DNA of 9,493 nucleotides from ZC4RG42 sp003242425 (GTDB taxonomy: Bacteria > Pseudomonadota > Gammaproteobacteria > Burkholderiales > SG8-39), in NCBI GenBank assembly GCA_937907425.1, contig CALCIE010000032.1, positions 1 through 9,493 of the forward strand. Reading direction: 5' to 3'. The stretch's first letter is position 1. Each line of letters starts with the position of its first letter. Both the position numbers and the translations under genes were made by a program. Positions 1 to 6,622 of the stretch are shown piece by piece. Below the pieces are notes generated by a model. That model searched no databases. It had not been told where the DNA came from and saw nothing but the letters and a program-made list of their open reading frames with translations.

Positions 1-923
1 CGGATCTGCATGGCGCGTTCGTTGGCGTCGGTGACCTGCAGCGTCATGACGCGGCCGTCCCATTCCGGCGCCGATTCGCAGATGCGTTTCAGTTCCTCCC
101 GCAGCGGTTCGAGCGGCATGCGGTAGTCCACCCACAGGAACACGCTGCCGAGGATGTTCGCACCGGTGCGCGTCCAGTTCTGGAACGGGTTCTCGATGAA
201 CCACTGCAGCGGGACGATCAGGCGGCGCTCGTCCCAGATCTTAACCACCACGTAGGTGCCCGAGATTTCCTCGATGCGGCCCCATTCGCCTTCGACGATC
301 ACGACATCGTCGATGCGGATGGGCTGCGACATGGCGATCTGCAGACCGGCGATGAGGTTGCCGAGCACGGGGCGTGCGGCGAAGCCGACCACGATACCGG
401 CAAGCCCGGCCGAAGCGAGCAGGCTCGCGCCGACCTGCCGGATGCTGGGGAAGGTCATGAGCGCGATCGCCACGCCGATCAGGAGGATGACGCCATTGGT
501 GACACGCGTCAGCACCGTCGCCTGCGTCCACACGCGGCGCGCGTCGAGATTGTCCGGACGGTCCACGGGGAAGCGCAGCATGGCGACATCGCGTATGCCG
601 AGCACGGCCTGGATCGCCAGCCACGTGACGGTCAGAACGATGAGCACCAGCAGCAGGTGCTGCACACCGTTGACCCAGGTGAAGCGCTCGTGGTCCAGCG
701 TCTGCAGCACGCTTTGCACAGCGAACAGCGGCAGCAGCACGCGCATCGGCCGGATGGAACGCCGCAGAAAGGCGCTCAGATAAGCGCTGCGTGCAACGAG
801 CCTGGTGATGAGCTTGGTCGCGACGATCTGTACGAGCAACCCCGCCAACGCGGCGCAGATCACGACCGTGACGATCGCCAGGGCAGGGCCGCCGAAGAAG
901 TCGAATATCGGAGTCCAGTGCAT
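1..923 (-). CDS. MscS-family mechanosensitive ion channel, partial (C-terminus off the window)
   Basis: Reading leftwards from the ATG at 923, an uninterrupted frame of 307 codons runs off the window edge. The first ~160 residues hold hydrophobic segments at about 12-34, 60-75, 88-110 and 141-158. Next comes the family hallmark, a Gly/Ala-rich pore helix (about 163-193, containing AGLAGIVVGFAARPVLGN). After it comes the beta domain (about 200-250: QPIRIDDVV, GEWGRIEEI, IVPLQWFIENPFQNW) and the start of the C-terminal alpha/beta domain. This is the order of MscS_2nd-type channels, which open under membrane tension and release solutes during osmotic downshock at the inner membrane. The ATG at 923 is chosen because GGGGG at 931-935 lies 7 bases upstream. 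The in-frame ATG at 929 is too close to that site. The gene is separated by 205 bases from the upstream YdcZ gene and is probably transcribed on its own. Which MscS subfamily it belongs to cannot be told without the missing C-terminus. Confidence 0.93.
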   Translation of the reverse strand, partial: MHWTPIFDFFGGPALAIVTVVICAALAGLLVQIVATKLITRLVARSAYLSAFLRRSIRPMRVLLPLFAVQSVLQTLDHERFTWVNGVQHLLLVLIVLTVTWLAIQAVLGIRDVAMLRFPVDRPDNLDARRVWTQATVLTRVTNGVILLIGVAIALMTFPSIRQVGASLLASAGLAGIVVGFAARPVLGNLIAGLQIAMSQPIRIDDVVIVEGEWGRIEEISGTYVVVKIWDERRLIVPLQWFIENPFQNWTRTGANILGSVFLWVDYRMPLEPLREELKRICESAPEWDGRVMTLQVTDANERAMQI

Positions 924-1128
924 AGGCATTCCCCCGTCGTATTGGCCGAAGCGCGCAGGTTGCACGCATTGCACAATATGAGCAAGTCCGGCGCCAGGAT
1001 GATGCGGGCACTCCGGTCAATGTCCCGCTATACGGAATATGACCACGCAGCACGCCGGAGCCGACGCGCAGCGGCGAATGATCTCGCAGAAGAACGAGCC
1101 GCTTGTCAGGGATGCGCCGCTGTCGGAC
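924..1128. other. Intergenic region between the ydcZ-like stop and the MscS start
   Basis: This 205-base stretch must hold the control region of the MscS gene. I see no convincing ORF and no convincing sigma-70 promoter. AT-richer patches at about 973-980 and 1029-1041 are the only places that look promoter-like on the minus strand. A pair of direct TTGCAC repeats lies at 960-974. No clear intrinsic terminator follows the ydcZ-like gene. Only a loose 7-bp complementarity (AGCGGCG/CGCCGCT) spans a large loop. Confidence 0.6.
960..974. promoter_or_regulatory. Direct repeat TTGCAC-N3-TTGCAC upstream of the MscS gene (candidate operator)
   Basis: Two identical hexamers at 960-965 and 969-974 are spaced 9 bases start to start. 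They lie 37-51 bases upstream of the MscS ATG, a normal place for a regulator or promoter element. This is a sequence observation only, and chance is possible. Confidence 0.25.
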
Positions 1129-1578
1129 TTACTTCGATGCTGCCACCGTGATCACGGCGCCGACCACGACGAGCCCGACGCCGAACACGCGCCACAGCGT
1201 GATCGACTGCTGCGCGAGGTTCAATACGCCGAAGTGATCGATCAGCAGCGAGGAAGTCATCTGTCCGGCGACGATGAGGGCGAGCATGGCCGCGGCGCCG
1301 AGCTTCGGCACCACGAAGAGCGAGGAGAACACGAAGAACGCGCCCAGCATGCCGCCGATCCATCCCCACCACGGCACTTGAGCGAGCGACGAGGCGCTCG
1401 GCATGGGCGAGCGCTCGAAGAAAATGTAGAGCGCCAGCACGATCGCGCCGACGGCGAAGTTGACGAACGCCGCCTGCATGGGGCTCGACAGATGCGTGCG
1501 CAAGGTGGCGTTGACGGCGGCCTGCACGGGCACGATGGCGCCGCAGGCGAATGCCATGGCTGCGGACAGATAGTTCAT
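1129..1578 (-). CDS. YdcZ/DUF606-type half-size DMT permease, 149 aa
   Basis: This is a small, very hydrophobic protein with about five membrane segments (near residues 5-23, 36-54, 71-91, 95-113 and 129-146). It matches the DUF606/YdcZ family, an inner-membrane branch of the drug/metabolite transporter superfamily with unknown substrate. Matching features are an N-terminal half with QAAVNATLR, then PWWGWIGGMLGAFFV, then PKLGAA, and AGQMTSSLLIDHFG near residue 105. The length of 149 aa is usual for single-domain members. The start overlaps the stop of the upstream EamA gene in an ATGA quartet (1575-1578), and AAGGA lies 4 bases upstream of the ATG, so translation is probably coupled. The pair would give two related permeases in fixed ratio. 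Whether they act together is unknown, because DUF606 proteins may also work as homodimers. Confidence 0.92.
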   Translation of the reverse strand: MNYLSAAMAFACGAIVPVQAAVNATLRTHLSSPMQAAFVNFAVGAIVLALYIFFERSPMPSASSLAQVPWWGWIGGMLGAFFVFSSLFVVPKLGAAAMLALIVAGQMTSSLLIDHFGVLNLAQQSITLWRVFGVGLVVVGAVITVAASK

Positions 1579-2507
1579 GAGGTCCTTTCTTCTTCGAGGT
1601 GAGGGGCGCTGCGCCGGGACGAGAGCACGATCCCGCCCAGGATCAGCGCGAAAGCGAGGGCATGATATAGCCGCGGCATTTCGCCGAGCGTGAAGCCCGC
1701 GAGCAGCGCCGCGAAAAGCGGCGTGAGGTTGTTGAAGAAACTCGCGGTGCTCGGTCCCACGCGCTGCACGCCCACGCCCCAGCAGCGGAAAGCGATGATG
1801 CCGGGGCCGATGGTGACGAAGGCGATCGCCGCGATCAGCGCGCCGCTCCATTCGATGCGCGGCGCGGTGACGCCCCATTCGACCGCGGCGAACAGCGCCG
1901 ACCATGCCGCGCCGTACACGACTTGCGCCAGCATGAAGGTCGCCCAGTTCTGGCGCACGATGTCGCTGTCGCCGCCTTCGATGAGTTTCCAGCTATACAA
2001 GGACCAGATGATGGCGGCGAGCACCATGAGCAGATCGCCCGGCACGAAACGCAGCGCGAGAAGCTGCGACCACTGCCCTTGCGCGAGGATCACGCCTACG
2101 CCGGCGAGCGACAGCGCGGCGCCCAGCACTTGCACCGGCCGGACTGCCGCGCCGTAGAAGAGGCGCCCGACGAGCAGCATCCACACCGGCATGCTGGAGG
2201 CGACCAGGGTGACGTTGACCGGCGAGGAGGTGTGCAGCGCCAGATACTGCAAGGCATTGTAGGAACCGACGCCGAACAGCCCTAGGATCAGATAGCGCCG
2301 CCGGTTGACCCACAAGCCGCTGCCGGGCCGGAAGATGGCATAGCCCAGCGGCAGCAACAGCAGCGTCGCCAAGCCCCAGCGGAAGAAATTCAGCGTGACG
2401 GGCGGCACGTCCTGGTGAATTGCGCGCCCGACCACGGCATTGCCCGCCCACAGCAGCGGCGGGATGAGCAACAGGGCGATGGTGGTGGGCGTCAGACGCT
2501 GGTTCAT
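1575..2507 (-). CDS. EamA-domain DMT-superfamily permease, 310 aa
   Basis: This is a ten-helix permease of the drug/metabolite transporter superfamily made of two EamA repeats. The first repeat begins at residue ~10 (LLIPPLLWAGNAVVGR) and ends near residue 145. The second covers about 155-295 (LLMVLAAIIWSLYSW, then VGPSTASFFNNLTPLFAALLAGFTLGE, a typical repeat-2 motif). The C-terminus is a short charged tail (SRRSAPHLEEERTS). Members export or import small metabolites or amino acids at the inner membrane, and the substrate cannot be predicted here. The ATG at 2507 is chosen because it precedes the first helix by the usual ~8 residues. Its only Shine-Dalgarno candidate, GAGGG, sits almost against the start codon. 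The stop overlaps the following ydcZ-like gene in ATGA, giving a two-gene operon. It is divergent from the redox operon across a 205-base gap. Confidence 0.94.
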   Translation of the reverse strand: MNQRLTPTTIALLLIPPLLWAGNAVVGRAIHQDVPPVTLNFFRWGLATLLLLPLGYAIFRPGSGLWVNRRRYLILGLFGVGSYNALQYLALHTSSPVNVTLVASSMPVWMLLVGRLFYGAAVRPVQVLGAALSLAGVGVILAQGQWSQLLALRFVPGDLLMVLAAIIWSLYSWKLIEGGDSDIVRQNWATFMLAQVVYGAAWSALFAAVEWGVTAPRIEWSGALIAAIAFVTIGPGIIAFRCWGVGVQRVGPSTASFFNNLTPLFAALLAGFTLGEMPRLYHALAFALILGGIVLSSRRSAPHLEEERTS

Positions 2508-2593
2508 GCCCTCGGCGTCTGTGCGAGGCGACCGTCGTCGAGGCGGAACAGTGTCGGCGAGGGCGTGTGGAGGTCGCGCGGCATACCCGGCAT
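2504..2593 (-). CDS. Possible 29-aa leader ORF ahead of the EamA gene
   Basis: A short frame starts at the ATG at 2593 (in-frame alternative ATG at 2584). It encodes 29 residues ending RLAQTPRA and stops with TGA at 2506-2504. That stop overlaps the EamA start codon in an ATGA quartet, exactly as EamA overlaps the next gene. The peptide has no hydrophobic segment and no run of a regulatory amino acid, and I recognise no family. No good Shine-Dalgarno precedes it. TAAAAT (2592-2597) directly upstream could equally be a -10 box, in which case transcription would start inside this ORF. A frame this short arises easily by chance in GC-rich DNA. Only the overlap geometry speaks for it. Confidence 0.22.
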   Translation of the reverse strand: MPGMPRDLHTPSPTLFRLDDGRLAQTPRA

Positions 2594-2597
2594 TTTA
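2592..2597 (-). promoter_or_regulatory. Possible -10 box (TAAAAT) for the EamA-ydcZ operon
   Basis: TAAAAT on the minus strand is an isolated AT-rich patch in very GC-rich DNA, 85 bases upstream of the EamA start. It matches the sigma-70 -10 consensus TATAAT at five of six positions. There is no matching TTGACA-like -35 hexamer at the right distance, so the call is weak. Confidence 0.25.
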
Positions 2598-2658
2598 ACG
2601 GGCCGCCGCCGCATGGAGGCGGAACTCCGCACGCGCCGCCGGGGTCCATCCACGCGTG

Positions 2659-2693
2659 CCGGCGGCGAACAGGCTAATATCCGCCGGTTCGCC
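2659..2693. promoter_or_regulatory. Overlapping inverted repeats with a TAATAT box upstream of the redox operon
   Basis: Two 7-bp inverted repeats interleave here. CCGGCGG (2659-2665) is complementary to CCGCCGG (2681-2687), and GGCGAAC (2664-2670) is complementary to GTTCGCC (2687-2693). The two pairings overlap, so as RNA hairpins they would exclude each other. As DNA they could form an operator. TAATAT at 2675-2680 lies in the middle and is the best -10-like hexamer before the dsbD-like gene (start 2713), but no -35 consensus accompanies it. If transcription starts just after it, the 5' leader is only about 25 bases long and the repeat acts as DNA rather than RNA. Confidence 0.3.
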
Positions 2694-2712
2694 TGTACTG
2701 TTCATCCGATCC

Positions 2713-4842
2713 ATGCGACCCGCGGCTGCATTGTTGCGTCTGTTCTGGCTGATCGTGCTCTGCCTTTGCGCCCTGCCGGCGCAGGCGTCGTCCGTCGTCA
2801 CCACGCCGCAGGTGCGCGCGGAACTGGTCGCGCACGCGCCGGAGGGCATCGCGCCGGGCAAGCCCTTCTGGTTGGGACTGCTCATCCGGCATCAGGACGG
2901 CTGGCACACTTACTGGCGCAACCCGGGCGATTCGGGCCTGCCCACTATGCTGACCTGGGCGCTGCCCGCGGGTGTGAAGGCGGGCGAGATCGACTGGCCG
3001 GCGCCGCTGCGACTGCCCGTCGGTTCGCTGCTGAATTACGGCTACGAGGGCACCGTGCTGCTGCCGGTGCCGGTGCAGGTGGCGCCGGATTTCGCAGGCG
3101 ACAAAGTCGACGTGCAGCTTCGCGCCGACTGGCTGGTGTGCAAGGTCGAGTGCATTCCCGAGTCAGGGAATTTCAGTCTTTCGCTGCCGACCGGTACGCC
3201 GCTCACCGCGCATGCGGCCCAGTTCGAAGCCGCCTTCGCTGCGCGGCCCGTCGAGCTGCAAGACGTGAAAGCCACCGCCTTCGCAGAAGGCTACGCGCTC
3301 GTGTTGCGGGTGGAAGGACTGCCCGAGCGCGTGCGGGACAGACAGGCCGAGGTCTATTACGAAACCGCGGGGCTGATCGAGCACGCCGAGCCGGTGCTGC
3401 AATCCTGGGAAGCGGGCGTGTGGGAAGGGCGCGTGCTGCTCTCGCCGCAGCGCAGCGCGAGCCCGGAGACCATTCCCGCGGTGCTGGTGTTCAATGACCG
3501 TCAGGACATCATCCGCGTCGCGGCGCCCATGAGCACGCCGTGGTCGCAGGTCGCGGACGTGCCGCCCAAGCCCATGCCGACTTTCGATCTCGGCCGCTTC
3601 GACCGGCCTGCGCCGGTCGCGCCAGAAAACGATCTCTCCCTTGCGGTGGCGCTGGGCTTCGCCTTCGTCGGCGGGCTGCTGCTCAACCTCATGCCCTGCG
3701 TGTTCCCGGTGCTGTCGCTGAAGCTGCTGGGCTTCGCCGATCACGCGCACAAGCGCGCGCGGCTCGTCGCGGGCGGCTTCGCCTACACCGCCGGCGTATT
3801 GCTGTCCTTCGTCGCGCTGGCGGGGCTGCTGCTCGCGTTGCGCGCAGCGGGCGAGCAACTGGGCTGGGGCTTCCAGCTGCAGGAGCCGGGCTTCGTCGCT
3901 TCGCTCGCCGTGCTGTTCACGCTGATCGGACTGAATCTCGCGGGCGTGTTCGAGCTGCGCGCCGTGCTGCCGGCGAGCCTCGGCGGCTGGCAGTTGCGCC
4001 ACCCCATCGCCGACGCGTTCTTCACCGGCGTGATCGCGGTGGCGATCGCTTCGCCCTGTACGGCGCCGTTCATGGGCGCGGCGCTCGGTTTCGCGGTGAC
4101 GCTGCCCGCGGCGCAGGCTTTGGCGGTGTTCGCCTCGCTCGGTCTGGGTATGGCGGCGCCGTATCTCGTCGCCAGCGTGGTGCCTGCGGTGGCGCGCGCG
4201 CTGCCGCGTCCGGGGCCGTGGCTGCTGCGCTTCAAGATCCTCATGGCCTTCCCCATGTTCGCCACCGTGGTGTGGCTGATCTGGGTGCTCGGCATGCAGA
4301 CGGGCATCGACGGCGCGGTGGCGATGCTGGCGCTTTTGGTCGCGGTGGCGCTCGTCGCCTGGGCATGGGGTTCGCCCGCCGTGGCCGGGCGTGCGCGCTG
4401 GGCGCTCGGCCTGCCGGCTTTGCTCATCCTTGCCGGCGTCTTCGCCTGGGCGCTGCCGGCATGGAAGACGGCGGTACCTGCGGCGGCGGCCGTGGAAGCC
4501 GGATGGGAAGCGTGGTCGCCCAAGCGCGTGGCCGAGCTGCGCGCCCAAGGCCGGCCCGTGTTCGTGGATTTCACCGCCGCATGGTGCGTGACTTGCCAGT
4601 ACAACAAGCGCACCACGCTCGCCGACGATCGCGTGCTGCAGGCTTTCGCGAGCAAGAACGTCGCGTTGCTGCGCGCCGACTGGACCACGCGCGACGACGC
4701 CATCAGCGCGGAGCTCGCCGCGCTCGGCCGGACCGGCGTGCCGGTGTACGCCTTGTATCCGGCAGACGAGTTCCAGCCGCCGCGTCTGCTGTCCGAACTG
4801 CCTTCGGTGAAGGAAGTGCAGGAAGCGGTGGCGGAGCTGTAG
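2713..4842 (+). CDS. dsbD: DsbD/ScsB-type transmembrane thiol:disulfide reductase, 709 aa
   Basis: This inner-membrane protein moves electrons from cytosolic thioredoxin to periplasmic proteins by cysteine-to-cysteine exchange, and all three modules are visible. A signal peptide (residues 1-22, ending LPAQA) leads into a periplasmic DsbD-alpha/ScsB-like domain (about 25-290) with C143-KVE-C147. The membrane core (about 308-595, some eight helices) carries the two central cysteines in NLMPCVFPVLSLK (C329) and ASPCTAPFMG (C449). The C-terminal periplasmic thioredoxin domain (about 596-709) has WCVTC (C625, C628). The HQDGWHTYWRNPGDSG and CKVEC patterns look more ScsB-like than classical E. coli DsbD. 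The ATG at 2713 is chosen because it starts a textbook signal peptide; an in-frame GTG at 2656 would add 19 residues ahead of it. No clear Shine-Dalgarno precedes the ATG. It is the first gene of a three-gene operon, with 32 bases to the lipoprotein gene. Confidence 0.95.
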   Translation: MRPAAALLRLFWLIVLCLCALPAQASSVVTTPQVRAELVAHAPEGIAPGKPFWLGLLIRHQDGWHTYWRNPGDSGLPTMLTWALPAGVKAGEIDWPAPLRLPVGSLLNYGYEGTVLLPVPVQVAPDFAGDKVDVQLRADWLVCKVECIPESGNFSLSLPTGTPLTAHAAQFEAAFAARPVELQDVKATAFAEGYALVLRVEGLPERVRDRQAEVYYETAGLIEHAEPVLQSWEAGVWEGRVLLSPQRSASPETIPAVLVFNDRQDIIRVAAPMSTPWSQVADVPPKPMPTFDLGRFDRPAPVAPENDLSLAVALGFAFVGGLLLNLMPCVFPVLSLKLLGFADHAHKRARLVAGGFAYTAGVLLSFVALAGLLLALRAAGEQLGWGFQLQEPGFVASLAVLFTLIGLNLAGVFELRAVLPASLGGWQLRHPIADAFFTGVIAVAIASPCTAPFMGAALGFAVTLPAAQALAVFASLGLGMAAPYLVASVVPAVARALPRPGPWLLRFKILMAFPMFATVVWLIWVLGMQTGIDGAVAMLALLVAVALVAWAWGSPAVAGRARWALGLPALLILAGVFAWALPAWKTAVPAAAAVEAGWEAWSPKRVAELRAQGRPVFVDFTAAWCVTCQYNKRTTLADDRVLQAFASKNVALLRADWTTRDDAISAELAALGRTGVPVYALYPADEFQPPRLLSELPSVKEVQEAVAEL

Positions 4843-4874
4843 CGCGCGGCACGACACCTTCGAGGAGACACGAC

Positions 4875-5162
4875 ATGACCCGCCGATCGAGAGGCCCGGT
4901 GGCCGCTGCCGCGCTCGTCGCCGCATTGGCCGGCTGCATGCATTACGATCGCCATCACGACGAGCGGCACGGGCCGCCTTCGCACGCGCGCGGCGCCGAC
5001 GCCGGCGCACGCGTGAACGTGCCGCCCGGGCACATGCCGCCGCCCGGTCAATGCCGCATCTGGTATCCCGACCGGCCGCCCGGCCAGCAGCCGCCGTCCG
5101 GCGACTGCCGCGAACTGGGCCGGCGCGTGCCGGAGGACGCGGTTTTGATCCGCGGGCGTTAG
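4875..5162 (+). CDS. Small Pro/Gly-rich two-cysteine lipoprotein, 95 aa, function unknown
   Basis: The ATG at 4875 has a good GAGGAGA site at 4862-4868. The product has a positively charged N-terminus (MTRRSR), an Ala-rich hydrophobic stretch and a lipobox LAGC, so C21 should be lipidated and the protein anchored in the envelope. The mature part starts with a His-rich patch (H23, H27, H28, H32; possible metal contact). It then has two copies of an 11-residue motif, PPGHMPPPGQC (50-60) and PPGQQPPSGDC (68-78), separated by RIWYPDR. Each copy ends in a cysteine (C60, C78). From memory, PPG...CRIWYP motifs occur in uncharacterised proteobacterial envelope proteins, but I know of no assigned function. 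It sits between a disulfide reductase and a redoxin (gaps of 32 and 28 bases), which suggests that its C60/C78 pair is a substrate or partner of that system. This is inference. Confidence 0.85.
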   Translation: MTRRSRGPVAAAALVAALAGCMHYDRHHDERHGPPSHARGADAGARVNVPPGHMPPPGQCRIWYPDRPPGQQPPSGDCRELGRRVPEDAVLIRGR

Positions 5163-5190
5163 CACAGAGGTTTTTCATCGAGGAGGACGT

Positions 5191-5799
<609 letters not shown>

Positions 5800-5806
5800 T
5801 CCAAGG

Positions 5807-5833
5807 CCGTTCGCCCTCGCGCGGGGCGAACGG
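5807..5833. terminator. Hairpin between convergent transcription units (probably bidirectional terminator)
   Basis: A perfect 10-bp inverted repeat, CCGTTCGCCC (5807-5816) and GGGCGAACGG (5824-5833), with a 7-base loop starts 8 bases after the redoxin stop. It lies between that operon and the convergent TVP38-like gene ending at 5883. Neither side has a good run of T, so it may end transcription poorly on its own or act by stalling polymerase and stabilising RNA ends. Its arms contain the same GTTCGCC/GGCGAAC heptamers as the inverted repeat upstream of the operon. Confidence 0.65.
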
Positions 5834-5882
5834 TCATCTCCCGTTCAGACCAGTGCGCGCTTCGTCCGCCGCTTGCGCGCGG

Positions 5883-6593
5883 CTAGGCCGGCGCCGCCTG
5901 CAGCTTGTTGAGCCAGCGGCCCACCAGCACGGTGACGAGGATGAGCGCCAGCACCACGCCGCCCAGCACCCAGTAGTTGATCTGCGAGGGGTCGTTCAGC
6001 GCGCGTTCGATCTCGCGGCCGAAGATGGTGGTGGCGAGCACGCCGGGCAGCATGCCGAGAAAGGTGCCGAGGCTGTAATCCCACACGCGCAGGCGCTTCG
6101 CGCCGGCGGCGAAACCTTCCACCGGGAAGGGCGCCACCGGCACCACGCGGATGGCGAAGACGGTGAGGAAGCCGTGATCGCGCAGCCGGTCGCCGATGCG
6201 GTCCATCTTGTCGCCCATCAGCTTGCGGATGAAGTCGGGCGGCAGCAGGCGGCCGACGTAGTAATGCGACAGCGCCGCCACCATGATGCCGAGCATGCTG
6301 TAGGTGAAACCCAGCCACGGCCCGAAGGCGATGACGGTGAAGAGGGTGAGCAGCGGCCGCGGGAACATCAGGTAGCTCGTCACCACGTAGGCGATCACCG
6401 TCCACAGCGGCGCGAGCTGCATCTCGCGCACGTAGCGCGCCCAGGCGCCGATGCGTTGGGCGGTGAGATAGTCGGCGAGCGGCGTGTAGCGCCAGGCCGC
6501 CGTCAGCGCGGCGATGACGACGGCCGCCGCCACGAGCTTGCCCCAGGCGGGCTTGCGCGGTCGCTTCTTCGGGCGGGCGGTGTCGGCGGTCAT
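5883..6593 (-). CDS. TVP38/TMEM64-family (SNARE-associated/DedA-like) membrane protein, 236 aa
   Basis: A basic N-terminus (MTADTARPKKRPRK) precedes a first helix (about 18-34). Then comes the VTT/SNARE-associated domain (about 62-195). It has FPRPLLTLFTVIAFGPWLGF, a helix with SHYYVGRLL, an amphipathic region with DKMDRIGDRLRDHGF, then IRVVPVAPFPVEGFAAG (re-entrant loop with the conserved R-x-x-P and P-F), and GTFLGMLPGV. A final helix lies at about 206-226. Proteins of this family are polytopic inner-membrane proteins related to DedA, some of which act in lipid-carrier flipping. The role of this one is unknown. The ATG at 6593 is chosen because it gives the expected length. No clear Shine-Dalgarno is visible, and it lies 30 bases after the stop of the AI-2E gene on the same strand, so it probably relies on read-through from that gene. 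Confidence 0.9.
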   Translation of the reverse strand: MTADTARPKKRPRKPAWGKLVAAAVVIAALTAAWRYTPLADYLTAQRIGAWARYVREMQLAPLWTVIAYVVTSYLMFPRPLLTLFTVIAFGPWLGFTYSMLGIMVAALSHYYVGRLLPPDFIRKLMGDKMDRIGDRLRDHGFLTVFAIRVVPVAPFPVEGFAAGAKRLRVWDYSLGTFLGMLPGVLATTIFGREIERALNDPSQINYWVLGGVVLALILVTVLVGRWLNKLQAAPA

Positions 6594-6622
6594 GGGCGGC
6601 TCGATGCGTGTCCCGATTCGTT

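Noticed and set aside
241..1602. Frames at 241-1053 (minus), 256-783, 657-1151 and 1039-1602 (plus)
   Set aside because: All are shifted or antisense readings of the MscS and ydcZ-like genes. The true MscS frame has no stop because it leaves the window.
2656..2712. GTG at 2656 as the start of the reductase
   Set aside because: It would put 19 non-signal residues ahead of a textbook signal peptide beginning at the ATG at 2713, and would begin upstream of the best -10-like box.
3540..5162. Plus-strand frame of 540 codons overlapping the reductase and lipoprotein genes
   Set aside because: Only its last 95 codons, from the ATG at 4875, are a real gene (the lipoprotein). The rest is an Ala/Arg-rich shifted reading of the reductase.
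5846..5882. GCGCGC...GCGCGC hairpin just past the TVP38-like stop
   Set aside because: The arms are self-palindromic and the pairing does not extend cleanly. The 10-bp repeat at 5807-5833 is the better terminator candidate for this gap.
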